A stretch of 64,000 nucleotides of DNA from Symbiodinium natans (GCA_905221605.1 CAJNDS010000302.1:204059-268058), one strand, 5' to 3'. Counted from the first letter of the stretch, positions 1 through 11,829 are shown. The notes: generated by a model not told the origin, from the sequence alone. Numbers and translations: made by a program.

Positions 1-1884
1 ACTGACCAGCAAAAAAAACAAGCCCCCCCCCCCATTCAGTGTCAAACGTTGTGCTCAGGCGTGTGGATGGCCTATAGGTTCTGAGGAGCAAAACTCAGCT
101 AAGTCTAAAGGTTTAGACAGGCATCTGGTTCTCCAGCAAGCCGCCGTTTTGGAACGTCCACGGCTGAGTTTCAAGGATGACCCGGGATACCTCCAAGCAA
201 AGGACAGGACAAGTCCGGGCATTTTGCCGGGGGCGGGGGGGGGATGGGATCCCTGTTCCGATCACGACCTTGGGTTGGTTGGCCGGTTGGTCCAGTCCAT
301 TCGATGGTGGGTTGGCACAGCCCGTGTCTGGGGCCACTGCTACCTCGTGCTTGCCCAGCTTTTGCTCCGCAGCAACATGCTGCAGCTTGGTCCTTGGTCG
401 CCACATACTGCAATGCTGCAGCTCAACTTGGGGACTATCAATAAACAGCACACAAAGCGCGATTCAGCCCTGGACAGAAGCTTCGGCTCATCCAGTGAAC
501 TCCAGCCGTGCAGGACGCATGCTGCAGCCACCGTACTCTCCTGACCCATGCAGATGATCTATTAAGATGCACAAAGGGGGGGGGGGGGCATGAACACAGA
601 TTCAGCATGTGATTCGGTTCATAAGGTCACTCATTCACTCAGACGTGCTGCACATCTACGAACCAGCTGAAGTGCCCCTGATCCCTCCAGATCAGGGTCC
701 TCCGGGAGTGCGATCACGAAGATCTGATCAAGGTCCGGGAGGAAGCTTGCCTGAAGACCATGAATTTGGGGTTTATCCATTCCTGCGAGTGAAGTCGGAG
801 CGCACACCGTACACAAAAGAACGCTCAATCTAGGCATGCGTGCGCCGCACACAACGTTTGATTTCATCACTGTGCCGTTCAAAGCCCTTGCTGCCGACAA
901 AGGGCATACTTCTCCTCGAGCCCCTCAGCGGAGAGAAACAAGCCGTTTGCCATTTTGGTCACGTTGCCGACGCGGCCTTCGGACGAACTATGGCGGTGCT
1001 TAGCAAATTTAACGAATCAGGAGTTAGGGTATGAGCAGAGTTTGAGGCCTAGCCTAGCAGCTCGAGAAAGTCGTCCTTGTAGCGGCCCACATCGCCTCAG
1101 CTGTGGTCTCGGGCGACTTTTGTAGAGCCCTGCATCCACAAGACCAAAAGGGCCTCAATTCAGAAAAACCCTCAGCCATCAACAGGCCCGTGAGATTTCA
1201 GGGAGCCAGTACGGACCCCAGGAGCTAAGGCGGGGACATCTACTCATGGGGGGGTTGCCTTGAACAAAGCCCACCCAACTGAAATCAAACGCAACACATA
1301 GCCAAGTCCCACGAATTTAGCCCAGCATCCAGTGCAGTAGAAACCCTCCTCATCCAGGGCAAGTGTTGCCCCAACATATCCTCGAGCTTGAACTCCTCAG
1401 CTGTTCTTCTTTAAGATGGGGGGTTAGGGGCGTCCAAGGAGGGTTTATGATTTCGGACCCTAAATCCCAAACCTAATCTGTATGAGCAGGAGTAGAGGAC
1501 TGCTGCTAAGCGGTTCGTAGACAGAAGTGCACGGGCCCCACACATTTCCTAAACAGCATCCGTACAACGAGCTGCCCGACAAACGACGGGGAAGTAATCC
1601 CTTTACGTGTTGCGGACATGCGGCGAGCGTTCTTGCAGCGCACGCGGATCTCACCCGTGCAGCCTCCTGCTTCGGGGCAACGTGGCTTTGATGCAAATTT
1701 CGCAGCGCGTGCTTCCTCTACCGATGCTGAACCCATAAACTCTCCGGTAGCCCAGCCACCATGTCATCATAAGGCTACGCTTTTGAGGGTTATAGGTAAT
1801 TTACATAAGGGAACCTCGAGCCAAGAAAAAGGGCAAGAGGAAGTCCAAACACTTGGCTGATCTTAGGAGCTCAGGAGGCACTTC
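1..1884. other. Non-coding stretch, no supported gene
   Basis: No reading frame here has the composition or splice context of a gene. It holds homopolymer runs (poly-C near 22-33, poly-G near 233-243 and 575-586) and a few isolated CCCTAAA-like words. The overlapping short frames at 149-557 are open on both strands and look like chance frames in GC-rich DNA. Confidence 0.5.
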
Positions 1885-2068
1885 TACTTGGAGGTTCATG
1901 GTACTTATTAACCAATTAGAACTGTAAAGTAATTCGTGTTTACACGCACGTGTAAAAAACAACTAATTCTCGGTATAACTGTACCCTACGTTAGGGCACT
2001 TGAGGGGCTTAGTGGTGGATTGTAAGTACAGTTATAATTGGTTAATAAGTACCATGAACCTCCAAGTA
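1885..2068. mobile_element. MITE-like element with about 40-bp terminal inverted repeats
   Basis: The segment begins TACTTGGAGGTTCATGGTAC and ends with its reverse complement (ending TCCAAGTA). Pairing continues inward through ACTTATTAACCAATT, giving about 40 bp of near-perfect inverted repeat around a centre of about 100 bp with no coding frame. This is the form of a non-autonomous DNA transposon. A partial related end (GTGAACCTCCGAGTA) lies near 3059-3073. Confidence 0.75.
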
Positions 2069-2201
2069 AAACCATGCAGCCACAGTGCCAGGGTCGTGTC
2101 CAAGCGAGGCCAGCGGAACGACTTTCACCTGTGCCCAACTCTGTGCCACTAGGAATCCAAGTCTGGGTGGCGTTTCTAAACTTCAACCAGTTCTCATGCT
2201 A

Positions 2202-2272
2202 TATACATATAATGTGTATATACATATATATATATATACATATAATGTGTGTATATCTACGATATACACGTA
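2202..2272. repeat. TA-rich microsatellite
   Basis: Alternating TA/CA dinucleotides (tatacatatatatatata and similar). Short frames across it encode only YIYIYI-type peptides and are not genes. Confidence 0.8.
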
Positions 2273-2756
2273 TAGCAGCTTACATGGCTTCCTTTCCTTA
2301 TTTGCAGTATGCTTTTCTGGAATGCTGTGGTTGACGTCCCGTTCGAGACGCCCATGTTGAGTCACCACAACCCCATACACGTGCAGAAGGAGCTCCTCCA
2401 CATTGGGGTTCACACGACCATTGTGAGCGATGGGACCGACTTCCGTAGCTCCGTAGCCTCAGCGCACGAGCTCAGGGTCGGCGTGCTGTCATCTTGGTCC
2501 CCTGCTTTGTCGGTGTGTTTTATCATTAGGTGCGCGTAGGCTTCTGGGTCGGTGTTGTCGGTTCTACCGCCCGTCATGATCAGGCATGTTTATCCCCCAA
2601 CCAGAAAGCCATGCATTGGTTGCGGTCAAAGCATCTGTTGGTGACACCTCAGTTCTCAATGGCCCGGCGCAACATGGACATTCTTGTCACAAGCTTTCTC
2701 TGTCTGCAAAATGCACGATGCCAACCTCCTGGGCTTGCGGAAAGTGAGCGATGCCC

Positions 2757-2836
2757 TAAGCCCCTAAGCCCCTAAGCCCCTAAGCCCTAAACCCTAAACC
2801 CGAAACCCTAAACCCTACACCCTAAACCCTAAAGGC
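2757..2836. repeat. Interstitial telomere-like repeat (CCCTAAA type)
   Basis: Imperfect CCCTAAG/CCCTAAA/CCCGAAA heptamers, about ten units. This is the dinoflagellate/plant-type telomere motif located inside the sequence rather than at an end. Confidence 0.85.
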
Positions 2837-2839
2837 CCT

Positions 2840-2937
2840 AAGCAATCCCCGAAGCCGTTGAAGGGAAATGCCAACATGTGGCTGCAGCGGTCAGACTCAA
2901 AGCACAGCTGTAGAAAGTCGAACAGCCTCCCAGCGCC
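2840..2937 (-). CDS. Candidate short exon of unknown gene
   Basis: On the minus strand, after an AG acceptor-like TGTCGCAG, a frame reads SSAGAGRLFDFLQLCFESD and continues to the telomere-like array. Composition is protein-like and the position beside an array matches the exon islands at 57-61 kb. No family recognised and no flanking exon joined; it may be chance. Confidence 0.25.
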
Positions 2938-4001
2938 AGCAGAACTCTGCGACATAGCAGACAAAGAAGATGTAGGGTTAGAAGCGCCCACATTAAGGGT
3001 TGTCACCAGTTCTACCAGCAGGTGCCTTAATTACTTATAACCCCAGGTATACATACACGTGAACCTCCGAGTATGATGTGACCAGATGTCGCATTTTGGT
3101 GCAGCCACGCACGTTTCTTCCACCTATGAACTCGCTGTGGCCAGCAACCTCTGAAGCAACGAACCTCTTACTGCACATGAAAAATACTGGATCAATCTGA
3201 CCCCTTCTCCACAGTGAGTCCTCTTCGTCACCGGAGCGCTCCCGGTCGAAACGCTGTGCAAGCGGCCTCCGAAGCTTTTGCGCAGCTCCTGCATTCCGTT
3301 GCAGTTCTTTTCTTGTCATGTCAGACTCTACGAGGAGGCGATCGTCTGGAAGCAGTCACCGACTTCGTTCGACAATTATCTTGACAAGCGCAGGTGTGCC
3401 AAAAATGCCAAAACACCTCTACGCCATCTCCGGGTCGCTTCATTGGGGGCTGATATGGGCTGATCTAAACTGTTCGGCTTTGTTTCTCGATGTACGTACA
3501 TTCCTTGCAGCTAAGGGTACCAAAAAGGAAGCCCATCATCTAATTAGGTCAACCCCAATTCATCCCGTCCCCCCCCGGCTTGAGTCAATTTCATGGGAAT
3601 CTGCTTGATGTTGCTTAAGTCCAAATTTGGCAACCAATTCATGTGCGGGCCCAGCGGGATGGGGAAGGGGCGGGGTGGGGCCCTTTCATCCCTTGATATC
3701 CCTTGTGGATATCTGCAACCTGGCCCGAGATCCCCAAGAGGGCACCAAGAGAACACCAGGAGAGTGGTGGGGGGTGGAGGGGGGTGGACAAACAACTGGC
3801 GCTTGATCAACTGATCATGTCGTAAACACTTCACGGCGATACAGCGATCCTCGAAGCTTTTCTTTTGGGCTCCAGCCTTTTTTGCATCTCAAACTTGTCA
3901 ATAACGCCGTCCCCACGGCGGTCATTGTGATGGCTTCTTATCGGAAATCCGTCGCCATGCAGCGTGCACATTCGACACTGTGGCATGTGTATGGTATACA
4001 G
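2938..4001. other. Non-coding stretch
   Basis: No supported gene. It contains a partial terminal repeat related to the element at 1885-2068 (near 3059-3073) and purine-rich sequence at 3655-3790. Confidence 0.4.
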
Positions 4002-4120
4002 ACAAGGAGGCCCCCCCCCCCCAGTGACAAGTATAGAGTTATAAGAACCCGAAATTGGGTTATCAGGACCAAGCTCCAAGTCCCTTAACTGTTAGTATGG
4101 TAAGGGGGCCCCTCCTTGTA
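4002..4120. mobile_element. MITE family A, degenerate inverted copy
   Basis: Begins ACAAGGAGGCCCCC and ends GGGGGCCCCTCCTTGT, with internal words TATAGAGTTATAAGAACCC and CTTAACTGTTAGTATGG that are the reverse complement of the other family A copies (10354, 11015, 38496, 39420). About 120 bp, no coding capacity. Confidence 0.7.
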
Positions 4121-5590
4121 TAACTAGGCGTAGACCCCAAACACAAAAAGCCAGAATCCAAGCCCTGCACCCTCTCCAATCCCAAGTCCTGCTTTATCTC
4201 TAGCTTCTTACTATAACCGCCCAGGACTTCTCATGTAACCCCCAATCCTAAATACCCTACACACCCTAAATACTTAAATACTCCTAAAACACCCAAACCC
4301 TACACCCCAAACCCTGAATTAACAAAGTGAGTTCGCTGGCCTCAAGCGGGGCCTCCCGGCTCTCATATGCGCAGAGGAGAGGCTCGAAGAACCGCGGCAC
4401 CCCTTGAGCAATGTGGAGGGGGGGGTTTCGGGGTTTAGGGTTACTTGGGACTCTATCTACCTACAGCTTAGCAGGAACTACGCCTTAGTTAGTCAAGTAT
4501 AGCTCATCAAACTGTAGCCCCAGGCAAAGTTCTAGGATCCAGGGTTTAGGGCTTCGAGACTTGCACTGGCATACGCGGGCGGGCGAGAATGGGGATGTGA
4601 GAGACGTTCACGATGCAGGTAACCAGAATTTAAGCAACAGTAGGGTTTAAGTTTATGGGTGTAGGGGGGTGTTTCGCATTTCGGAGGCCTCCAGATGCAG
4701 GCACCATTTTGGGCGCGCTGAATATCAGGCTCCGTATCATCACACGAATGTCATTTCGAGAGCTGAGCATATGAAATAACCTAGTATAGTACTATTCGGT
4801 ACAATATAATACATAATGAAAATGTGCTCTGATCAACAATAATCATAGTTCAGGGTTAGGGTGTAGGGATGAGCAACTACTTGCAGCCGCCGCATCATTG
4901 AATCATTGATCCGTAAGACTCCTCATATTTTGGGTCTTAAACCAAAAATCACAAAAACAAACCATCTCTCTCTCTCGCACGCAACCTGTCTGGCAAGCCT
5001 TTAAGATACATCCGGGTCTACTCCACTAAAACGCACAAGGGATCCCAGTCATGCAGGGATAGAAGGGGGGGGGAGGGGCTATAGTTTGAACTCATATTCG
5101 GTCCTCTGAAGAACCGCCCCTACCACCAAGCCACTCAAATGTGGCCGCACATCAGCCCCGTGGATGAGAGGACGCATCGAACGAGTATCTAAACCCAAAG
5201 CCCTAAACACCATAACCCTAAACCTAAATCGGCCAGTACCGCAGGCCGGGCGTCCTTGAATGCCCGTTGGCTCGACGATCTTTGCGTCGGCATAGGCGGT
5301 CTGCGCACTAGAAAACCTCGGCTATGGTGACAGCCCAACCAGGTGGCTTAGAGGAAACCTTAAGCGGATCTACTTTTCGGATCCTCTGAGGGGTGCGGGA
5401 AGCCCTAGAATCGCTTGACAAGCCCTAAGTTGGTGCTGAGTGGCGCCACGCACGAGCCTTGCAAAAAGGCCGCTGCGGTGCCCAGCTGCTCATTCATGTG
5501 TGAGTACGGCTGATAAGCCAGGTGGCAGGGACCTCAGGCGTGCAGATGTCTGGTTTTGTTTCACGCTTTCGTTGTTACGACTTTTTGCAG
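4121..5590. other. Non-coding stretch with scattered telomere-like words
   Basis: No gene seen. Short CCCTAAA or TTTAGGG runs near 4243-4320, 4420-4445 and 5190-5230, and a poly-G run at about 5066-5075. Confidence 0.45.
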
Positions 5591-5711
5591 CTGATTCAAG
5601 GCTTGGCCGCAAGGGTAGGAGGCATGGAAGCGACTCTGAAGTTAGTTGAGACAGGGGCGCTCATCCAACATGGACCTATGTGCATCAAGCAGGCCGAACT
5701 CATCGTTTTCG
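5591..5711 (+). CDS. Candidate internal exon of unknown gene
   Basis: A pyrimidine-rich tract ending CTTTTTGCAG precedes a frame reading LIQGLAARVGGMEATLKLVE and on to IKQAELIV before a telomere-like array. The acceptor is convincing and the peptide is helix-prone and protein-like. No partner exons identified and no family recognised. Confidence 0.35.
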
Positions 5712-5717
5712 CACGAA

Positions 5718-5780
5718 CCCCTAAGCCCTAAACCCTGAAAACCCTAAGACCCTAAAAGCCCTAAACCCTAAACCCCAAGA
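5718..5780. repeat. Interstitial telomere-like repeat (CCCTAAA type)
   Basis: About seven imperfect CCCTAAA/CCCTGAA units. Confidence 0.85.
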
Positions 5781-6097
5781 TCAATTTCTCAAGTGCCCTT
5801 AAGCTGCTGTCGGGGGTTGCCGCTTTTGCATAGAGCCACAGGAAGGAATAGAGCTCCTCATGGTCGCCTCGGACGAGTTTGGAACCGCCAGCACTGTGCA
5901 CGACGAAAGGTCCCTCTCAGAACCTGTCCAGAACACTGGGGGCCAGGTAGCCTTTGGCTGAACCTCATTGTGGCATGAGGGGTGTGTAGGATGTGCAGCA
6001 AGCACTGTAATGTAATGTGCATAAGGAAGCATATACACATTCGTCTAGCAGCAACATAAACCTGCCTCATGTAGGACTTGTGTCAAGTTGCGCCGTA

Positions 6098-6240
6098 TGG
6101 CTTTCGGCGTTCCGGTGGAGCCAGAAGTGAAGATCCTCAGTGGCAATTCCCTGAGACCTCTAACGACGACGCTGCTGACTCTCTTCCTAGGTTCAGGAAT
6201 TACTATCCATCAGCAAGGCAATTCTGCCGCAGGCAAAAAC
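6098..6240 (+). CDS. Candidate short exon of unknown gene
   Basis: Frame from an ATG reading MAFGVPVEPEVKILSGNSLR followed by a hydrophobic stretch. An AG|G junction (TTCCTAG|GTTCAGG) lies inside. Weak support from composition only; a CA microsatellite follows at about 6253-6270. Confidence 0.2.
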
Positions 6241-6465
6241 TCCCAAAACCCAGGCACACACACACACACACTCAAACACTAAACCTCAGAATCTCAAACT
6301 AGACCCCTACAGATGCCTCCTTGCCCCAAGGCAAAGGCGCATGCTAGCCGACCTCCTCAGTGATGCTTCCGGTGCTTCTGGGAGGTGAAGGCGCTGCCTC
6401 AGGGAAAACGTGTGTGCCATTGGCCCCAAACCCTTTTTGGAAGCTGGACTTGCTGGAGCCTGAAA

Positions 6466-6556
6466 CCCTAAGCCCTAAACCCTAGCCCTAAACCCTAAAC
6501 CCTAAACCCTAAACCCTAAACCTTAAACCCTAAACCTTAAACCCTAAAACCCTTTA
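6466..6556. repeat. Interstitial telomere-like repeat (CCCTAAA type)
   Basis: About twelve CCCTAAA units with a few CCTTAAA variants. Confidence 0.9.
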
Positions 6557-8056
6557 CCGTTTTTCCGGGCTTGACTCTGCGGGGCATGCCCTTTCCGCTG
6601 TTCTGCTACCTGGTTGGGCTCTTGACACCATGTGACAAAGTTCGAAATAAGCCCCCACAAGCCCGGCAAGGGGAAGTTACGAAGAAACTAATCCCAACGT
6701 AAAACATAATATAACAGAATGTAACAACTGTATATTGCGATATGGTTGATAATGTCTATATTAAAACCTAAACCCTCAACATCCGTCAGCCCTTATTAGC
6801 AGGTTCAAATCAAAAGCGCCGGACCAGATCTCCCACTGCTGCGGCAGGCAGGTGGGGGACCTTGCAAAGGCTCCGGTGCAGGAAAAGGGTTTCTCTTTAA
6901 GGTTGAAAAGGGTGACAACCTTAACCCTACCTTTCTGCAGGTTAAGACATAACATCCCCTTTGTAGGATTCTCAGGTAACCTGTGAAGAAGATGGCGAGG
7001 GCTTGGGGTTCTTAGGGGTCGGTTTCGTCATGGTTGTTTGGCTACAAAAATATGCCAGGCTACTGACTGCAGCTTTTCGAAGAGTGTTGATTCTTTGTGT
7101 GTGTGGGTGGGGGGAGGGGCGAAAGAGAAGCCAGCCTAACAGAAACCGAGTTGCAGGAACTACCCCCAGAAAACTGACAGGAACTGCTGGGAAATGCAAG
7201 CAGAACTGCAAGGACATGTAGCCCTGAACCCTATTCCTGCATCGGACTTTATACCAAACAACGTATGCAGACACACCATACCAGGATGGGCCATTCGGCG
7301 CCATAATCCCCAGAATCAACCCTTTTTAAGCAGGGTTACAGGGTATAAAAGCCCATGTGCTGGTGACACGTACTATGAAAAGCAGGAAGATATCTCATGC
7401 CTAAAAATTGGCGCCTTAAGCTCTGCGGCATGATCAATTTGACCTCACAAAACATGGCGTGCCGAAACGCCGCTACGGTCATGGTGTAGACTACACCCCG
7501 AATGTGGGAGGCACAAGTTCCTGGCACAAACTTGCGCAGCGACCGTTACAGGTTTCAACTTGCACGTGAATATGTGCCCGTGGTTTCCGGGACGACGCAC
7601 AATGTCTGTGCAAAGGCCATCTATGCAGCACCTAACAAGATTCGTATGGTGTTCCGAGGGGTCGTCATTGGGCTGCTTGCTGATCCCTATGTTGCGATAC
7701 CCTCGTGGCGTGGTGCAAATAAGTAACTTGCCAGCTTCTGCTGCCTCGGGTACTGATGGTACTGCTTCTGCTGCTATTGCTGCTGCTGCTGCTGCTAAGT
7801 TGTAAGAAGCATTGTCACAAGAAGAACAACCAGTCCCCCCGGAATTTTGGATGCCGAACCTCGTCCAGGTCCGGAGGCCGCTCCCCAACTGTCAGAGTTG
7901 GTAGGGCCACGCGCAGGGCAGAAAGCTGGGAGCCTCTGAGAAGCGGGGCATGTCGCTCTCTCCGGGGTCATTCCAATATCTCCTGAATGGAACAACGCGT
8001 GATCTGTTACAAGTTTGGCTTCGGGCCAAAAAGGCAGTTCTCCAAATGATGGCCGA
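6557..8056. other. Non-coding or unresolved stretch
   Basis: No gene firmly supported. A plus-strand frame at 7502-7726 (RSDRYRFQLAREYVPVV...) is protein-like but overlaps an equally long minus frame; neither has clear splice context. A CTG/GCT trinucleotide run lies at about 7757-7798. Confidence 0.35.
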
Positions 8057-8093
8057 TAGGGTTTAGGGTTTAGGGTTAGGTTTAGGGTTTAGG
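8057..8093. repeat. Interstitial telomere-like repeat (TTTAGGG type)
   Basis: Five units of GTTTAGG/TTTAGGG. Confidence 0.85.
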
Positions 8094-8283
8094 TTTGGCC
8101 CCTTTGTTGGGTACTCCTTCTGATACGGCACCTATTGGGGGTACCTAGATAACCCCCCGATACCAAGAATAGCCAGGACCGTTGAGCTGGGGCACTGCCC
8201 AGCGCCACGAAGCACCACCTGAGGCTTCACAGCAGATAGCTGTTTCTGGATTGTTTTAGGGTTTCGGGCTTAGCTTTTCGCAG

Positions 8284-8317
8284 TTTAGGGTTTAGGGGTC
8301 CCTAAACCCTAAACCCC
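8284..8317. repeat. Head-to-head telomere-repeat palindrome
   Basis: GTTTAGGGTTTAGGG is followed after two bases by CCCTAAACCCTAAAC, a perfect inverted repeat with TTTAGGG running into CCCTAAA. This is the orientation expected for an end-to-end telomere fusion or an inverted insertion. Confidence 0.9.
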
Positions 8318-8704
8318 ATTGGCGTATCATTTCTTAGGGCTCCAGTCTTGAAAGCCATGGAAGACAGAGAGACCCAGTAGCCAAAAGGATGCCAAAATAA
8401 GATGATCAGGTTCAGGACTTCCAGAATTTGGGGAATCCCTAGACAATGCTCCCCTTGGAACCTTAATAAACATAATATGTTTAATATCCTCTTGGGTGTT
8501 ATATGAACAAAAAATAATTCCCAAGGGGGATATAGTAGAATGAGCCTGCTCGTATTAGGTGCGTTGTAACCTTGAGACCCATGTAGGACAGTGGAAGACT
8601 TCCCAAGCGAGTGTCTGATTCGCCATGCAGGCCAGAAAGCACAGGAATGCTTCCAGGCAGGTGCCCCCGATCCAAGCAATCCTTGGACAAGGATTGCAAG
8701 CAGG

Positions 8705-8780
8705 CCCCTAAACCCTAGTGAAACCCTAAACCCTTTCTACAACTGGACTCCTTGCCCTAAACCCTAAACCCCCTAAACCG
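8705..8780. repeat. Interstitial telomere-like repeat (CCCTAAA type)
   Basis: Broken CCCTAAA units in two short blocks. Confidence 0.7.
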
Positions 8781-9328
8781 CGCAGCCTCAAATGCACACG
8801 CGTCTGCACCTTGACCCCCCCCCCCCAACCAAATGGCGAAACACAACAGCCGCCAACCTCCAGGAACACACACACACACACACAGTCTCCTCCCCGTCTG
8901 GTCCTGGATCTCTACTGTTTTGGTAGGTTGCCTAGGCAACCTGTCAAGGGTTATTATCATCACAACCTACAGAAAAAAGGAGGTAGGTTTCGGATTCCCT
9001 AGACTCTAAACCCCTAGATCCACGTGCCGTCGAGACTTTGTGGCAGGGCTCACGACATCCTCATCCCGCCCCACCTGGCGCAGATCTCAACTCAGAACTT
9101 AAGCAGTCCACAGCGAGTTTCGGGTTTGAAAGGGAGGTAACAACCGCACACGACAACATGACACAACATTGTTCGGGTCATGTCTCCGTCACTTCGCTGC
9201 CGCAAATACCCTGTGTCTGAGTACCCTCAATCCGAGTCCTTGCAGTCATGACCCAAGTCTTACTAGGTTGGCCCTTCAAACCCTCTGAACAATATTCCTA
9301 AACGTGGTCCCCACTAAGGGAACCATAA

Positions 9329-9335
9329 ACATGTG

Positions 9336-9369
<34 letters not shown>

Positions 9370-9372
9370 AAT
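9329..9372. repeat. TA microsatellite
   Basis: Alternating TA with one interrupting TG; non-coding. Confidence 0.85.
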
Positions 9373-9758
9373 AGTGTCCCGAGGGCCGACCTAGCTTAGA
9401 AGCTCAGGGATACCACCTTGGCATCCAGATCATAGTGGGAGCGCATCGCTGAGGAGAAGCTCATCACATCATTCCAGAGCACGGCATAGGACGACTTCCT
9501 CACGAGCTTTCATTCACGCTCGCACTGCATTTACCGTAAGTAAAACTATCGGTGGGAGATCAAGCAGACTCCATCCGATGCTTATGATGACATTTTGCCA
9601 CAGCAAGCTAAACTCAAGCCCATCATCGACACCAGACATGTTCGATGTGTCAGAGAGCACGAAGTGACACACAGCAAAAGCTCCGGAAGCACCCAATTTG
9701 ATTGGACGTCTAGTGCAGAGTTACTGCAGTGGATGACAGCAGCCAGGTGCAAGATGAA

Positions 9759-9819
9759 CGCAACCCTAAACCCTAAACCCTAAACCCTAAACCCTAAACC
9801 CTAAACCCTAAACCCTAAA
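9759..9819. repeat. Interstitial telomere-like repeat (CCCTAAA type)
   Basis: Eight near-perfect CCCTAAA units. The next array (9906) has the opposite orientation, leaving an 86-bp unique island between them. Confidence 0.95.
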
Positions 9820-9905
9820 CCAGCCGCAGGGTCTCGAAACCCTCTCCGGATCTGACAGCCACAGCAGGTTCGGGAGCGAAGGCGCCGACCTGCCAGTTTC
9901 GCAAG

Positions 9906-9988
9906 TTGTGTTTAGGCTTAGGGTTTAGGGTTTAGGGTTTAGGGTTTAGGGTTTAGGGTTTGGGGTTTAGGGTTTAGGGTTTAGGGTA
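9906..9988. repeat. Interstitial telomere-like repeat (TTTAGGG type)
   Basis: About eleven TTTAGGG units with one TTTGGGG variant. Confidence 0.95.
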
Positions 9989-10175
9989 CAGAGCGCAATC
10001 GATTCGCAAAGAAGGTTTAGACAATGAGTTAATTCGGTATCTGACGCTCTCATGTAGTATCGCAGTTCGGCACTCTTCCCCTGGCTTCTGCGTCCAAGCA
10101 GCAATGCGTGCCAAGCACTGACGTAATGTTCCACTTGGCGGCAGCAGCTCGGCGCAAAAGGCCTAGAGGGAGGGT

Positions 10176-10270
10176 TTTGGGTTTTGGGTTTTGGGTTTTG
10201 GGTTTAGGGTTTAGGGTTTAGGGTTTAGGGCTTAGGGTTTAGAGTTTAGGGTTTCGGGTTTAGGGTTAAG
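10176..10270. repeat. Interstitial telomere-like repeat with TTTTGGG variants
   Basis: Starts as GTTTTGG repeats and becomes TTTAGGG repeats; about thirteen units. Confidence 0.9.
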
Positions 10271-10353
10271 GGAGCAGGCCTAGGAGGTCGAAACAGAAAG
10301 CGCAGCACATGCCGGGAGACATGCCACAAACTGTGAAGCACATCTTAAGAATC

Positions 10354-10494
10354 TTACAAGGAGGGGCCCCCTTGCTATACGAACTGTAGCTAGGGCCAGT
10401 GCTAAGGGCCTTATAACCGAATTTAGGATTTAGGATCCTTTTTAACCCAATGTAGGATTCTTACTTACGCCTAGGGGGCCCCCTCCTTGTAAGA
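10354..10494. mobile_element. MITE family A copy
   Basis: Ends CTTACAAGGAGGGGCC and GGCCCCCTCCTTGTAAG are inverted repeats. Internal CTTATAACC and TTTAGGATCC words are shared with the other copies (11015, 38496, 39420). About 141 bp, non-coding. Confidence 0.85.
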
Positions 10495-10613
10495 TGGAAG
10501 CCTCCACGCCAAGAAGGAGCACTGTACCCGACATGGAGACGCGGAGGTAGCCTGGACTCGCAAGGCGCTCTGGGTTTTCGACTCTCACACTAGCGCACGC
10601 GCAGGCAAGGCTG

Positions 10614-10829
10614 GGTTTTTAGGGTTTAGGATTTAGGGTTTAGGGTTAGGGTTTAGGGTTTAGGGTTTGGGGTTTAGGGTTTAGGGTTGAGGGTTGAGGG
10701 TTTAGGGTTTGGGGTTTGGGGTTTGGGGTTTGGGGTTGGGGTTTGGGGTTTGGGGTTTGGGGTTTGGGATTTGGGGTTTGGGGTTTGGGGTTTGGGGTGT
10801 GGGGTTTGGGGTTAGGGTTTAGGGTTTTT
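10614..10829. repeat. Interstitial telomere-like repeat, TTTAGGG with a TTTGGGG block
   Basis: About thirty units. The central part is homogenised to TTTGGGG while both flanks are TTTAGGG, so the variant has spread locally within the array. Confidence 0.95.
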
Positions 10830-11014
10830 AGGGTCTAACCTGGGCGGGCGTTGAGTTGGCACACGCGACCACAAGGCTGCGGAACCGAAATGCTCTCCCC
10901 AACGGTAAAAGCCCCCATCGTTCACGAGATTCGCACCGGCGAATGCCTTAAATGCATAGAAATCCGCCCCCAACGATGCCCACCACCACCCCCCAAGCCA
11001 TTGCCCTGTGGCTA

Positions 11015-11148
11015 TGTAAGGAGGGGCCCACTTACTATACTAACTGTAGTTAAGGGACTTATAAACCTAATCTAGGACCCCTATTACCCCATTTAGGGTT
11101 CTTATAACTCTACTTGCAACTTGGGGGGGGGGGGGTGCCCTCCTTGTG
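11015..11148. mobile_element. MITE family A copy
   Basis: Starts TGTAAGGAGGGGCCCACTTA and ends GTGCCCTCCTTGTG, with the shared core ACTATACTAACTGTAGTTAA and TTATAACTCTACTTGCAAC. A poly-G run inflates the right side. Confidence 0.8.
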
Positions 11149-11569
11149 TGAATCACAGGCAGGGCACGGCTACGTCGTCCAACAGGCGCTCGCAAGAGAT
11201 GGAGTCCGGGCTCGAGAGCTCGATCGAGGAGGGGAGGAGGGGACCTTGGAACATCCGGGAGACTCGCTTGATTGGTTTCGGGTGTGTTTGCTGAAAGAGG
11301 TCCAGAGACCTTCTGGCAGGGCCAGAGTGTATATGTGACGCAGTGTGGCTGCTCCTTGCTTGCCGGAGCAGATTGCGGCAACAGTATTGTGTGCGCCGTT
11401 GTTTCTCCGTCGCACTTTTTCAGTACAGTTGCCGAAATACTTTGAGCCAAGGTGAAGCTGCTGCCTTTGCCAAGACTACACGCTTGTCCATGATTTGGCG
11501 GCGTTCCTCGCGACGGTATGCGTTCATCCCATGAAACTTGACTTGAACTCTGCCGCAACATCCCCAAAC

Positions 11570-11671
11570 TTGGGATGTTCCCCCTTTTACTAACACTTCT
11601 TAATAGGGAAGATTGTAGTACCCCCTATTATAGTCCCTGTTAAGGACTGTTAGTATAAGGGGAACATCCAA
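11570..11671. mobile_element. MITE family B copy
   Basis: Inverted ends TTGGGATGTTCCCCCTTTTA and TATAAGGGGAACATCCAAA flank a core with TAATAGGGA and TAAGGACTGTTAGTATAAGG. About 100 bp. Further copies at 41980-42152 and 56201-56310. Confidence 0.8.
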
Positions 11672-11673
11672 AC

Positions 11674-11829
11674 CCCAAACCCTAAACCCGAAACCCTTAC
11701 TAAACCCCAGCCCCTAACCCCCAACCCCGAAACCCTAAACCCAAAACCCTAAACCCCCAACCCCAACCCCCAAACCCTAAACCCCAAACCCCAAACCCCC
11801 AAACCCCAAACCCTAAACCCTAAACCCTC
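11674..11829. repeat. Interstitial telomere-like repeat (CCCTAAA/CCCCAAA)
   Basis: About twenty units mixing CCCTAAA, CCCCAAA and CCCCAAC variants. Confidence 0.9.

Noticed and set aside
2183-2413. YIYIYI-type peptides over TA repeats (also near 39634 and 40864)
   Set aside because: Translation of microsatellites; no splice sites or start context.
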